Positions 33,331 through 42,229 of a stretch of 64,000 nt of DNA are shown one piece after another (within the stretch, counting starts at the first letter, position 1; every line of letters begins with the position of its first letter). Origin of the DNA: an uncultured Mycoplasmatota bacterium (lineage in GTDB: Bacteria; Bacillota_I; Bacilli_A; RF39; UBA660); NCBI GenBank assembly GCA_900552495.1, contig URZY01000008.1, positions 1-64,000 of the forward strand. Reading direction: 5' to 3'. The position numbers and the translations under genes were made by a program. Below the pieces are notes generated by a model. The model was given only the letters and a program-made list of their open reading frames with translations. It searched no databases and was not told the origin of the DNA.

Positions 33331-35508
33331 TTATTTTTCAGAAACTTTATCTTCTTTTATTTCTTTTTTCTTTGGTTTTGGGAGAGCGTCTTTTCTAGAG
33401 AAATTTTGTCTTCCCTTTTTATCTGGTCCTAAAGCTTTAACAATTATCTCGTCACCAACTTTAACAACATCTTCTACCTTTTCGACACGATCGTGGGCCA
33501 ATTGAGAAACATGTACTAACCCCTCACAACCAGGCCATAATTGAACAAAGCAACCAAAGTCCTCTATTTTTACTACTTTGGCATCATAAATTTTTCCTAC
33601 TTCAACCTCGCGAACAATTTCTTCAATCATAGTTCTTGTTCTTTCGATAATTTCTTTATCAGTATGGTAAATAATTACACGGCCATCATCTTCTAAGTCA
33701 ACTTTTACAGCATTAACATTAGTAACTTCAGTAACATTTGATGCTTCACAAATAATCTTTGTAATTGTTTCGCCACCACGACCTATAACGTCTTTAATCT
33801 TGGCTGGATTAATAGTAAATGTTACCATCTTTGGTGCATATTTAGATACTTCAGCACGTGGTTGGGCAATTTGATTAGTTATTGTATCCAATATTTGAAG
33901 ACGAGCTTTTTTTGCTTGAGCAAGGGCTTCTCTTAAAATATCTTCCGTAATTCCAGAAATTTTAATATCCATTTGTAAGGCTGTAATACCATCTTTTGTT
34001 CCAGCTACTTTGAAGTCCATATCACCCAAATGATCTTCCATACCTTGAATGTCAGTTAAGATAATATAATCATCTCCGTGAGTAATTAAGCCCATTGCGA
34101 TACCAGCAACGGGAGCTTTAATAGGAACTCCAGCGGCCATTAAAGACATACAGCCGGCACAGATACTTGCTTGAGATGATGAACCATTTGATTCTAGAAT
34201 TTCTGATACAACACGGATGGTGTATGGAAATTCTTCTTCTGATGGAATTACTTGGGCTAGAGCTTTTTCGCCTAAAGCTCCATGACCAATTTCGCGACGG
34301 CCTGGGGCGCCATATCGACCAGTTTCTCCTACTGAGAATTGAGGAAAGTTATAATGTAACATAAAACGTTTTTGATCTTCCATGGATAATCCATCAATAA
34401 TTTGATGTTCATTTAAGGCACCTAAGGTCGTAACTGATAAAGCTTGAGTTTCCCCACGAGTGAAAAGTGCAGAGCCATGAGTTCTTGGAAGTAAATCTAT
34501 ATCAGTTGACAATGGTCTAATTTCATCCATCATACGTCCATCAGCTCTTTGCTTTTCTTTGACAACTATGCTTCTAAATAGTTCATATTCAATATCTGAA
34601 ACAACCATATTTACTTTTACTAATAATTCTTTTAGTTCTTGTTCCTTTAGAGAATCTTCGTTTTCTTTAGTGTATAATTCTACTATTTCTTCTCTTACCG
34701 CATCAATGGCCGCATATTTTTCAAGCTTGTCTTTAATACGAAGGGCTTTATCCATTTTCTCAGTAGCTAAATCTTTAATACGATTAACCATTGCTTCTTC
34801 TGGAACTAAAGTTTCATATTCCATTTTTTCAACACCGATTTCGGCAATAATTTCCTCTTGGAATTTTATTAATTCTTTGATAGCATTATGACCAAACATT
34901 AATGCTTCTAGCATAATGTCTTCTGGAACTTGTTTAGCACTTGATTCAACCATATTGATGGCATCTTTAGTTCCGGCTACTGTCAATTCTAACTCTGATT
35001 GCTCTAATTGTTCAGGAGTTGGGTTGATTACTAATTCTCCATTTACGCGTCCAACTTTGACACCAGCAATAGGACCATTAAATGGTATTTTTGAAATTGA
35101 GACAGCTAGTGATGACGCCAACATGGCTGTTAACTCTGGCGAACAATCTTGATCAACCGATAAAACCGTTGAGATTATCTGCACCTCATTTTTGAATCCT
35201 TCTGGGAATAATGGTCGCATTGGACGATCAATCATACGAGCAGCTAAAGTTGCTGCTTCGCTAGGTCGCCCTTCCCTTTTTATAAAGCCACCTGGTATTT
35301 TTCCTACAGAGTAAAGTTTCTCTTGGTAATTTACTGTTAATGGGAAAAAGTCAGATAATAAATTTACTGTTTTACTTACAACAGCCGCAGTTAATATAAC
35401 TGTGTCGTTATATCTTACTAGTACTGAACCGTCAGCTTGCTTAGCTAATTCACCATGTTCAACGATTAATTTTCGTCCATGAAAATTTAATTCGAAAGTT
35501 TTCTTCAT
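33331..35508 (-). CDS. pnp: Polynucleotide phosphorylase
   Basis: PNPase degrades RNA 3' to 5' using phosphate. The order of domains is complete: first RNase PH domain (FELNFHGRKLIVEHGELAKQ), helical linker, second RNase PH domain (RADGRMMDEIRPLS, GRREIGHGALGEKAL), KH domain (IKDVIGRGGETI) and S1 domain (VGKIYDAKVVKIEDFGCFV). A Lys-rich tail ends it. I start at ATG 35508 because GGAGAAG lies directly upstream; the frame to 35553 adds non-homologous residues. Length of 725 is normal. It follows rpsO, as in many bacteria. Confidence 0.95.
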   Translation of the reverse strand: MKKTFELNFHGRKLIVEHGELAKQADGSVLVRYNDTVILTAAVVSKTVNLLSDFFPLTVNYQEKLYSVGKIPGGFIKREGRPSEAATLAARMIDRPMRPLFPEGFKNEVQIISTVLSVDQDCSPELTAMLASSLAVSISKIPFNGPIAGVKVGRVNGELVINPTPEQLEQSELELTVAGTKDAINMVESSAKQVPEDIMLEALMFGHNAIKELIKFQEEIIAEIGVEKMEYETLVPEEAMVNRIKDLATEKMDKALRIKDKLEKYAAIDAVREEIVELYTKENEDSLKEQELKELLVKVNMVVSDIEYELFRSIVVKEKQRADGRMMDEIRPLSTDIDLLPRTHGSALFTRGETQALSVTTLGALNEHQIIDGLSMEDQKRFMLHYNFPQFSVGETGRYGAPGRREIGHGALGEKALAQVIPSEEEFPYTIRVVSEILESNGSSSQASICAGCMSLMAAGVPIKAPVAGIAMGLITHGDDYIILTDIQGMEDHLGDMDFKVAGTKDGITALQMDIKISGITEDILREALAQAKKARLQILDTITNQIAQPRAEVSKYAPKMVTFTINPAKIKDVIGRGGETITKIICEASNVTEVTNVNAVKVDLEDDGRVIIYHTDKEIIERTRTMIEEIVREVEVGKIYDAKVVKIEDFGCFVQLWPGCEGLVHVSQLAHDRVEKVEDVVKVGDEIIVKALGPDKKGRQNFSRKDALPKPKKKEIKEDKVSEK

Positions 35509-35616
35509 TTTACTTCTCCAATCTATATAATGTTTGTCTACTTGTCTCATCACTTCTAGTTTACAATTTATTTATAGTGTCTTGCAATAGTTAAATGAAA
35601 TAATAAATTATTTAGC

Positions 35617-35648
35617 AAAAAAATAGACACCAAAAATTGTGTGTCTAC
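35617..35648 (-). terminator. Intrinsic terminator between rpsO and pnp
   Basis: TAGACAC and GTGTCTA pair around ACAATTTTTG and end in seven T on the minus strand. It should reduce read-through from rpsO to pnp. Confidence 0.8.
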
Positions 35649-35653
35649 TTTAA

Positions 35654-35923
35654 CTATTTTCTTAATCCTAATTTTTTAATTACTTCGCGATAACTTTGAA
35701 TATCTTTTTTTGCTAAGTATTGTAACATATTTCTACGTTGTCCTACTTTCTTTAAAAGACCTCTATTAGAATGATAATCATGTGTATGTACTTTTAAATG
35801 TTCTGTCAAATCGTTGATTTCTTTTGTAAGAATAGCGATTTGTACCTCAGCTGAACCAGTATCTTTTTCATTCTTAGCGAATTCTTTAATAATTGTTGCT
35901 TTTTCTTCTTTTGTTAAAGCCAT
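35654..35923 (-). CDS. rpsO: Ribosomal protein S15
   Basis: The 89-residue S15 binds the central domain of 16S rRNA. Family signatures GSAEVQIAILTKEINDLTEH and HDYHSNRGLLKKVGQRR are intact. ATG 35923 is chosen since AAAGGAAGTG lies upstream; a start three codons earlier has no site. Its promoter is about 85 bases upstream, leaving a leader in which S15 autoregulation could act, although I do not recognise a known S15 leader. Confidence 0.96.
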   Translation of the reverse strand: MALTKEEKATIIKEFAKNEKDTGSAEVQIAILTKEINDLTEHLKVHTHDYHSNRGLLKKVGQRRNMLQYLAKKDIQSYREVIKKLGLRK

Positions 35924-36007
35924 TATTAACACTTCCTTTCTCTATTATCCACCACTACTTAGTAAAAAGTCGGAAATTCTTCAAACCAAGTACCGGTAAG
36001 CAATAGT

Positions 36008-36036
36008 ATTATATTATAAATTTGTTTTTTTGGCAA
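36008..36036 (-). promoter_or_regulatory. Predicted promoter of rpsO
   Basis: TTGCCA and TATAAT are 17 bases apart on the minus strand. A small palindrome (GTAAA/TTTAC with GTAGA/TCTAC) at 36037-36063 lies just upstream of the -35 box; its role is unknown. Confidence 0.75.
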
Positions 36037-36140
36037 GTAAAAGTAGATTAATTTCTACTTTACAGCATTAGCTAGATGCTTTAAGAGGGTTTAGTCTTTT
36101 ATTTTGATACTTTTTTTGATATATTTAATGGGGTGATGTT

Positions 36141-36824
36141 ATGAATAGAAGTAGATTAAAATATATATTGCAAGCATGTTTATTATTTGGATTGTTTTTC
36201 TATAGTTGGATATTTCAAGTAATTCCAATTTTATTATTTAACTGGGATGCTGAAAAAATTGGTCCAAAAACAAATGTTTTTTTAAGTGCCTTTGCTTCAC
36301 TGGTGTTGGCAATAATACTATTTGTAATTTATAGAAAGGAATTAATTAGCGAGTGGAAAAAATTTAAAAATTCCTTTTGGCATAATTTTGATGTTGGTAT
36401 TTCCAATTGGTTTATCGGGTTATTATTGATGGTTGTTTTTAATACAATATTAAGTGTGGTTTTTAAGGCTGGAACGGCAAATAATGAAGAGTCTGTGAAA
36501 AGCATGATTAGTGTTTTTCCTCTAATGATGCTGATTATGTCTGGGCTTTTTGCTCCCTGGACTGAAGAAATTGTATTTAGAAAATCTATAAGAAAAATTT
36601 TTAAGAAAAAACTTCCTTATATATTAGTTAGTGGACTATTATTCGGTATGGCTCATGTTGTCGGTAGTGCAACAACAATGACAGATTGGTTGTTTGTTCT
36701 ACCATATGGAAGCTTAGGAGTAGCATTTGCAGCAAGCTATTACGATACGGAAACGATTTTTACGCCGATTATGTTTCATATGATACATAATATTCTGCTT
36801 GTGCTAGTAGCAATATTCTTATAG
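36141..36824 (+). CDS. CPBP family intramembrane protease (CAAX/Abi type)
   Basis: A polytopic 227-residue protein with about six membrane helices and the CPBP motifs: EEIVFRKSI near residue 141, FGMAHVVG near 172 and HMIHN near 217, which together form the glutamate-histidine active site. Members process or inactivate membrane peptides and some provide bacteriocin immunity. GGGGTGATGTT precedes the ATG. It is alone on the plus strand between rpsO and dxs. The substrate is unknown. Confidence 0.88.
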   Translation: MNRSRLKYILQACLLFGLFFYSWIFQVIPILLFNWDAEKIGPKTNVFLSAFASLVLAIILFVIYRKELISEWKKFKNSFWHNFDVGISNWFIGLLLMVVFNTILSVVFKAGTANNEESVKSMISVFPLMMLIMSGLFAPWTEEIVFRKSIRKIFKKKLPYILVSGLLFGMAHVVGSATTMTDWLFVLPYGSLGVAFAASYYDTETIFTPIMFHMIHNILLVLVAIFL

Positions 36825-36832
36825 AAATGAAA

Positions 36833-36862
36833 AGGAGTTACTTAAGTAACTCTTTATTTTTT
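36833..36862 (+). terminator. Shared terminator between CPBP gene and dxs
   Basis: GAGTTACTT and AAGTAACTC form a perfect palindrome with a T-rich tail on the plus strand and a weaker one on the minus strand. The dxs stop codon at 36854 lies at its edge, so convergent genes share it. Confidence 0.8.
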
Positions 36863-38704
36863 TAGGTTAAAATATTTATAAATATCTAAAATTACAGAAT
36901 CAAGATCTAAATTAATGTCTTTTTTTAAATCTATTACTTTGCCATGATTCACGTACTTATTATCAATACCCGTTAACTTTATTTTGTTTTTGGCTTCCTT
37001 ATGATTAAAATATTCTAAGATGTTTGTTCCTAGAGAATTAGTTTTTATGTTTGTTTCGTAAACGTAAATTTTCTGGTGGGTACGGATGAGCTCTTTTAAA
37101 ATTTTCTTATCAATAGGTTTAATGAATCTGGCATTAATAATATTTACATTTTGATCTTTTAATTTTTCGTAGAGATTAGAAACGTCCATGGCATAACTAA
37201 TAACTGTATTTTTACAGTTTTTTATTTTTTGAAGATATTCCCACGTTCCAACTGGAATCTCTTTAAAAACAGTTTTTTTATATGGTAAATTAGCACGTTC
37301 ATAACGAATACAAAAAGGATTGGTTTGTTTATAAAATCCAGTATACAATAAATTCCTTATTTCCTCATTATTACGCCCCATACAAATAACAATATTGGGA
37401 ATAGAATTTAAAAAGCTAATATCAAAGATACCATGATGTGTATCACCATCCTCCCCCACTAAGCCAGCACGATCTATTCCAATAACGACATGAGCGTTCA
37501 TTCGTGCAATATCATGATTGATATTATCATAGGCACGTTGAAGGAAAGAAGAATAAATTGGAAGAAAGACTCTCTTATTGTTAAGCGAAATAGCACAGGC
37601 TAAAGTTGTGGCAAAAGATTCTGTAATACCAGTATCTATACTTCTTTCTGGAAAATCTTTAAATATTTGCTCTAGCTTGCTGCCATTAATCATGGCTGGG
37701 GTTATAGTTATTAGATTCTTGTCGGTTTCCATAAATTCATGAATAGTGTTACTAACCACTTCACTTAAACTAGTTATGGCTGATTTTTTTAAGGTGCCGG
37801 TTTGAAGATCAAATGCTGAAACACCGTGCCAAGCACTAGCGTTCTCTTCAGCAGGAAGATACCCTTTCCCTTTTTTGGTTACAACATGAATAAGAATTGA
37901 TTTTTTCGAGTTTTTAGCCTTTTTTAAAGCTTTCAATAATTCTTCTAAGTTATGACCATCAACAGGTCCCAAGTAATCAATATTTAGATTTGTAAAAATA
38001 TTATCATTAATATGATGTTTGAACTTTTCTTTGAGATTATATGTTAAATTAAATAGTTTCTGTCCAAAATTTGTTTTTGTTAAAAAATGACGATATTTAT
38101 TTCGCGCTATTTCATAAGAGCTACTTAGGCGGATATGTTTTAAGAATTTGCTTAAACCACCGACGTTTTCAGAAATAGACATTGTATTATCGTTCAAAAT
38201 GATTATGATTTTGGAATTTAGAGTTTCAATATTATTTAGAGCTTCAAAAGCTAAGCCTCCAGTCATAGAACCGTCTCCAATAACGGCAATAACTTCATTT
38301 TTTTGTTTATCTAAGTCTCTGGCATAGGCAAATCCTAATGCGGCGGCTATAGATGTAGATGTATGTCCGGCTTCAAATGGATCATGGGGACTTTCATATC
38401 TTTTCTGGTAACCCGAAAGTCCGTGATGCTGACGAAGCGTAGCGAATGAAGAAGCACGACCAGTTAAAATTTTATGAACATAAGATTGATGTCCCACATC
38501 AAAAATAAACTTATCTTTCGGGGAATTAAATACATAGTGAAGAGCAACTGTCAATTCCACTATTCCTAAATTAGAAGCAATGTGTCCACCTGTCTTTGAA
38601 ACATTTTCTAACATAAAGGTACGTATATCTTGGCATAAATCATTAAGTTCTCTAATACTATATTTTTTTAAGAACTTAGGATCTTTTATATCTGTTATTT
38701 TCAT
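36854..38704 (-). CDS. dxs: 1-deoxy-D-xylulose-5-phosphate synthase
   Basis: DXS condenses pyruvate and glyceraldehyde 3-phosphate in the first step of the MEP isoprenoid route. The thiamine diphosphate site is seen as GDGSMTGGLAFEALNN near 146, with DVGHQSYVHKILTGR near 70 and HTSTSIAAALGFA. The second domain holds DRAGLVGEDGDTHHG and the C-terminal transketolase domain ends the 616 residues. GGAGGACC precedes the ATG and an extended -10 (TGTTATAAT) lies about 25 bases further up. No other MEP genes are in the window. Confidence 0.94.
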   Translation of the reverse strand: MKITDIKDPKFLKKYSIRELNDLCQDIRTFMLENVSKTGGHIASNLGIVELTVALHYVFNSPKDKFIFDVGHQSYVHKILTGRASSFATLRQHHGLSGYQKRYESPHDPFEAGHTSTSIAAALGFAYARDLDKQKNEVIAVIGDGSMTGGLAFEALNNIETLNSKIIIILNDNTMSISENVGGLSKFLKHIRLSSSYEIARNKYRHFLTKTNFGQKLFNLTYNLKEKFKHHINDNIFTNLNIDYLGPVDGHNLEELLKALKKAKNSKKSILIHVVTKKGKGYLPAEENASAWHGVSAFDLQTGTLKKSAITSLSEVVSNTIHEFMETDKNLITITPAMINGSKLEQIFKDFPERSIDTGITESFATTLACAISLNNKRVFLPIYSSFLQRAYDNINHDIARMNAHVVIGIDRAGLVGEDGDTHHGIFDISFLNSIPNIVICMGRNNEEIRNLLYTGFYKQTNPFCIRYERANLPYKKTVFKEIPVGTWEYLQKIKNCKNTVISYAMDVSNLYEKLKDQNVNIINARFIKPIDKKILKELIRTHQKIYVYETNIKTNSLGTNILEYFNHKEAKNKIKLTGIDNKYVNHGKVIDLKKDINLDLDSVILDIYKYFNLKK

Positions 38705-38752
38705 ATGGTCCTCCTAGTGTTTTTTATTATAACATAAGAATATTTCAGGTAG

Positions 38753-38782
38753 TAAAAAAAAGACCTTTTTATCGGTCTCTTG
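38753..38782 (-). terminator. Intrinsic terminator of the CaCA exporter gene
   Basis: AGACC and GGTCT pair around GATAAAAA and are followed by eight T on the minus strand. Confidence 0.75.
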
Positions 38783-38787
38783 ACATT

Positions 38788-39735
38788 TTATCTTATTAAT
38801 ATGTAAATCATATATAATGCATAACTAGCTAGTAGAATTAAACCCTTTTTATTTCCAATACGATTATTTTTTAATGTTAGTAAATATACCATAATGCTCG
38901 ATATAAACATAATAACAATATCTATAAAAGAGTTAAAACCATAAGTAATTGGGCTAATTGTAGCTGATAAACCTAAAATAAAGAAAATGTTGAAAATATT
39001 TGAACCAACTACGTTCCCAATGGCAATATCTGATTCACCTTTTCTAGCAGCGATTGCTGATGTTACAAGTTCAGGAAGAGATGTTCCAATAGCAACAACT
39101 GTTAAAGCAATTACATTTTGACTAACATTGAACATCTCCGCTATTTTAGTAGCGTTATCAACGACTAGTTGTCCACCCACTATAATTCCAGTCATGCCTA
39201 GTAAAATAAAAATAACATCGATTATTTTAAACTTTGTTTTTTCTTCATTCTTCTTAGCAGACCTTATAGCATCAGTGATTAGAGCATATAAATAAATTCC
39301 TAAGAAACATAATAATATTAAACCATCTTCACGGTCAATTACAGCTATTTTAGAAGTTACTTTTCCAAAGAAGAAACCATAACTTAAAATTAGCATAACT
39401 AGACTAGAAAAGATAGCGTAAACAAAATCCCTAGTAATAATTTTCTTTTTGGCAGTTAAGCAACCGCCTAGTCCACTTATACCTAATACAAGTAATAAAT
39501 TACAGATATTTGATCCTACTACATTTCCTAAAGAAATATCATTCATTCCTTTTAAAGAGGCGGTTATTGAAACTGCTGCTTCTGGGGCAGATGTTCCAAA
39601 AGCAACAATTGTTAAGCCTACTATTAAAGAAGGAATTCCAAGGGATTTGGCAACGTTAGAACTTCCATCAACAAAAAAATCCGCTCCTTTTATTAGTAGA
39701 ATAAATCCTATAACTAAAAATATAATACTTATCAT
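38788..39735 (-). CDS. CaCA family cation/Na+ antiporter (YrbG-like), riboswitch-controlled
   Basis: A 315-residue exchanger with about ten helices and two alpha repeats: VAFGTSAPEAAVSI with GNVVGSNICN in the first half, and VAIGTSLPELVTSA with GNVVGSNIFN in the second. The Glu of each repeat binds the cation. The family mostly exports calcium. The leader at 39751-39879 looks like a yybP-ykoY manganese riboswitch, so this member may export manganese. AGGAGGAG precedes the ATG. A second CaCA gene without that leader is at 59549-60505. Confidence 0.9.
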   Translation of the reverse strand: MISIIFLVIGFILLIKGADFFVDGSSNVAKSLGIPSLIVGLTIVAFGTSAPEAAVSITASLKGMNDISLGNVVGSNICNLLLVLGISGLGGCLTAKKKIITRDFVYAIFSSLVMLILSYGFFFGKVTSKIAVIDREDGLILLCFLGIYLYALITDAIRSAKKNEEKTKFKIIDVIFILLGMTGIIVGGQLVVDNATKIAEMFNVSQNVIALTVVAIGTSLPELVTSAIAARKGESDIAIGNVVGSNIFNIFFILGLSATISPITYGFNSFIDIVIMFISSIMVYLLTLKNNRIGNKKGLILLASYALYMIYILIR

Positions 39736-39750
39736 TTTCTCCTCCTATGT

Positions 39751-39879
39751 TAAAAAAAGAGACTCTGGACGCTTTTGTCCAAGTCTCGTTAAAATACTAA
39801 AGGTATTCTTATATAGCGGATATTTAAATATCGATTGACGCCATATAAACACATGGTTTGTGTAAACTACTCCCTTGCA
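39751..39879 (-). promoter_or_regulatory. yybP-ykoY type manganese riboswitch
   Basis: The minus-strand leader starts with GCAAGGGAGTAG, contains GCGTCAATCGATATT, and ends in ACGAGACTTGGAC, which forms a terminator with GTCCAGAGTCTC and seven T. The GGGAGTAG, GTCAA and GAGAC elements and their order match the yybP-ykoY class, which senses Mn2+ and turns on exporters. The ligand-binding loops were not folded rigorously. Confidence 0.75.
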
Positions 39880-39887
39880 GCTATTAA

Positions 39888-39916
39888 ATTATAGCACTTT
39901 TATAATATTTTTTCAA
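39888..39916 (-). promoter_or_regulatory. Predicted promoter of the riboswitch-CaCA unit
   Basis: TTGAAA and TATAAT are 17 bases apart on the minus strand, directly before the riboswitch. Confidence 0.8.
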
Positions 39917-39922
39917 TATCTT

Positions 39923-40474
39923 TTAGGTATCAACTTCAAAATAATAAAAATATTTAGTGTCAGAATCATAAACTCCTAAAGTATAATTTTTTGCAGGTCT
40001 GGTAAGAAGCTTTTTATCACTATAAATATTCTGTCTGTTTTCATAGCTGACGGCGTAATTATCAATAAAGAAATAATAACCATTATCAATCTCTTTAATT
40101 ATATCTCCCGGTTTTATATCATCATCCGAAAAATTATTCATTACTTCTTTAACTAGATTCTTGCTTAAGGGTAGTTTTTTCAAGCCTTTTTTAAGATCTT
40201 TATCTCTAATGTTTTTAGAATAGCAATTGTATATTTTTAGAGTTATTCCGTCACCTAAAAAGCCACCATGAGTATTTTCTTCTTTGACGAGGTTACAATC
40301 ATTAAAAGCAATAGCCGTTTTTTCAGCAATAGTGGTGAAGAAAAGTTCTTCATCAGTTTGTGGATTGTGAATGAAATCGAAGAAATATACCCCTAGTAAC
40401 ATTAGTATGAGACATAAAATTAATATGCAGAGTGTAGATAAAAATATGACTGATATTTTATAGATTTTGTCCAT
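39923..40474 (-). CDS. Hypothetical membrane-anchored protein
   Basis: A 183-residue protein with one long N-terminal hydrophobic segment (about 7-33) and an extracytoplasmic part containing two Cys (FNDCNLV, YNCYSKN) that could pair, and ending in Tyr/Phe-rich strands (YFYYFEVDT). No family is recognised. TTAGGAGAAG precedes the ATG inside the end of the gene upstream (40476-40817), with a one-base gap, so the two form an operon. The riboswitch promoter begins just past its stop. Confidence 0.6.
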   Translation of the reverse strand: MDKIYKISVIFLSTLCILILCLILMLLGVYFFDFIHNPQTDEELFFTTIAEKTAIAFNDCNLVKEENTHGGFLGDGITLKIYNCYSKNIRDKDLKKGLKKLPLSKNLVKEVMNNFSDDDIKPGDIIKEIDNGYYFFIDNYAVSYENRQNIYSDKKLLTRPAKNYTLGVYDSDTKYFYYFEVDT

Positions 40475-40475
40475 T

Positions 40476-40817
40476 TTATACTTCTCCTAAGCACATGAAC
40501 CACTGTTTGAAATAAGTACATTTATTAGTCTCATCTAAAAGAATTTCATAAATCATATCATAGGCTGGACTTCCATCTAAATAAAAATTAGCAATACATT
40601 TATTTCCTTCTACGCAAAGTATTTTATACGTAATAATAACTGGACTCTGGTTTTTTATTTCTTCCCAAGCTGCAGCTATATCAGTTTTGCTATTCAATAA
40701 ATCGCGAGGTGTTTCATAATAAGTTACTTTCTCAGAAAATAGTGATAATATTTTAGCGATATTTTTTTCTTGCCAATATTCTTGTAATGATTTACACCAT
40801 AACTCATGATTTATCAT
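40476..40817 (-). CDS. NTF2/SnoaL-like protein
   Basis: A 113-residue protein with the NTF2-fold pattern: an N-terminal helix pair (LWCKSLQEYWQEKNIAKILS), LFSEKVTYYETP, a helical segment and three strands (ITYKILCVEGNKCIANFYLD). Such folds serve as small enzymes or binding modules, and nothing indicates the ligand here. The ribosome site is modest (GTGGTGATT). It is followed one base later by the anchored protein at 39923-40474. Confidence 0.65.
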   Translation of the reverse strand: MINHELWCKSLQEYWQEKNIAKILSLFSEKVTYYETPRDLLNSKTDIAAAWEEIKNQSPVIITYKILCVEGNKCIANFYLDGSPAYDMIYEILLDETNKCTYFKQWFMCLGEV

Positions 40818-40876
40818 ATAATCACCACACTTTTTTATACTATTATAGCATAAAAATAATAAGACAAAAGTTTTAT

Positions 40877-41440
40877 TTACTTTAATTGTGTCAAGTGAGA
40901 TAAAAGTATTTTTAAAGCAATAAGAATTAGAATTAGACCACCAATAAATTCAGACTTTCTAGAATACTTAGCTCCAATACTGTATCCCAATCTAGTACCT
41001 AAGAAAGACATTATGAAGGTAATTAAACAGATTAAAGCTGAAGCAAGAAAAATATTAACTTGTAAAAAGGCTAATGTAATTCCAACTGCTAGAGCATCAA
41101 TGCTAGTAGCAAGAGAAAGTGAAATCATAGTTTTAAAGTTAGTATCTTCTTTATATTCAATGGTTTCTTTGATAAGAGCTTCTTTGATCATATTTCCACC
41201 TATAACACTTAATAGAATAAAGGCTATCCAGTGATCAACTTTTATAATTATATCTTGAAATGAAATACCGAGTAAGTATCCTAGTATAGGCATCAGCCCC
41301 TGAAAAAAGCCAAAATACAATGCAATTATTAATCCTTGCTTGATGTTATATTTTTTCATTGACAAACCTTTACATATAGCAACAGCAAATGCATCCATTG
41401 ATACTCCTAGAGCTGTAAATAAAATATCTACTAAGTGCAT
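40877..41440 (-). CDS. mntP: Manganese efflux pump MntP
   Basis: The 187-residue protein has six helices and the MntP hallmarks LGVSMDAFAVAICKGL near residue 12 and ATSIDALAVGITLAF near 111, each with an acidic residue in the membrane needed for manganese export. AAAGGAGAC precedes the ATG. It lies about 1.1 kb before the Mn-riboswitch CaCA gene but has no riboswitch of its own that I can see. Together they suggest active manganese export in this cell. Confidence 0.92.
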   Translation of the reverse strand: MHLVDILFTALGVSMDAFAVAICKGLSMKKYNIKQGLIIALYFGFFQGLMPILGYLLGISFQDIIIKVDHWIAFILLSVIGGNMIKEALIKETIEYKEDTNFKTMISLSLATSIDALAVGITLAFLQVNIFLASALICLITFIMSFLGTRLGYSIGAKYSRKSEFIGGLILILIALKILLSHLTQLK

Positions 41441-41462
41441 AAAGTCTCCTTTGCTGACAAAT

Positions 41463-41492
41463 AAAAAGGACTTAAGTTAAGTCCTTTTTATG
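41463..41492 (-). terminator. Intrinsic terminator of the Nudix gene
   Basis: AAAAAGGACTTAA and TTAAGTCCTTTTT form a long near-perfect stem ending in a T tract on the minus strand. Confidence 0.85.
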
Positions 41493-41498
41493 ATTAAT

Positions 41499-42212
41499 TT
41501 ATGCCTTAGTTAAAGCTTTTATTACATCTAAAATATAAGTTCTACTAGGTAAGATTTTTGCCTTTAAAGTCATATAATCATCCTTGGTATTAAAGTTTAA
41601 AAATTTTATTTCTTGATCACAAAAGGCTTTATTAGTATCATAGTATTCTTCTAATTCTTGCCTAGTAAGGTGTAACTCAGCGAAATAAATAGTTCCAATT
41701 GAATCGGAATTCTTATTAAGAACGCTAGGACATTTAAGATATTTTAACGAAAAAGTTTTAAAGGTATTTTGATCAAAAATATTTAATCCTAATTCTTCTT
41801 CAAGTTCTCTTTTTATACAACTAAGTGGGTTATAGATTTTATTATTAAAATCTTGCGATGAAGCCATTCCTCCCAAGAGATTGACTTGATTGTCCTTATC
41901 AATAATTGTTACATAAAAATTGTCAGACGTTTTTAAAAGAAGTGCCGAAAATAATGAATGAATCTTAATTTTCTCTGTTTGTCTGGAATATAAAATAGTT
42001 GCATAGGTAGTTTTTGCTATTTCTAAAACTAGTTGATTAGAGTGTTTATTTAAGGAAACAATTACATATACATCGCCATTGAAAATGTCGTTTTTTTCTT
42101 GAAGTACTTTTTGCCAATGCATAGAAATATCTTTATTATTTTTAGAGGATAATTTCAATTCAAAAGGAATACTATTTTTAAAAATTAGGGGTTTTTTTAG
42201 TGAAATAATCAT
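41499..42212 (-). CDS. Nudix hydrolase
   Basis: A 237-residue protein whose central part carries the Nudix helix RELEEELGLNI near residue 135, preceded by GGMASSQDF; the gap between this Gly pair and RELEEE is close to the box spacing, though the middle is atypical. The N-terminal 90 residues are beta-rich and unrecognised. Nudix enzymes cleave nucleoside diphosphate derivatives; the substrate is unknown. AAAGGAGC precedes the ATG. It follows ybaK by 17 bases and ends the gene run that starts with the ABC-F ATPase. Confidence 0.78.
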   Translation of the reverse strand: MIISLKKPLIFKNSIPFELKLSSKNNKDISMHWQKVLQEKNDIFNGDVYVIVSLNKHSNQLVLEIAKTTYATILYSRQTEKIKIHSLFSALLLKTSDNFYVTIIDKDNQVNLLGGMASSQDFNNKIYNPLSCIKRELEEELGLNIFDQNTFKTFSLKYLKCPSVLNKNSDSIGTIYFAELHLTRQELEEYYDTNKAFCDQEIKFLNFNTKDDYMTLKAKILPSRTYILDVIKALTKA

Positions 42213-42229
42213 AGATTGCTCCTTTTATG

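Noticed and set aside
36037..36063. Palindrome upstream of rpsO as a terminator
   Set aside because: No gene ends into it on either strand and the T tract is poor.
41441..41498. Manganese riboswitch ahead of mntP
   Set aside because: The space holds only the Nudix terminator and a ribosome site, too short for the riboswitch.
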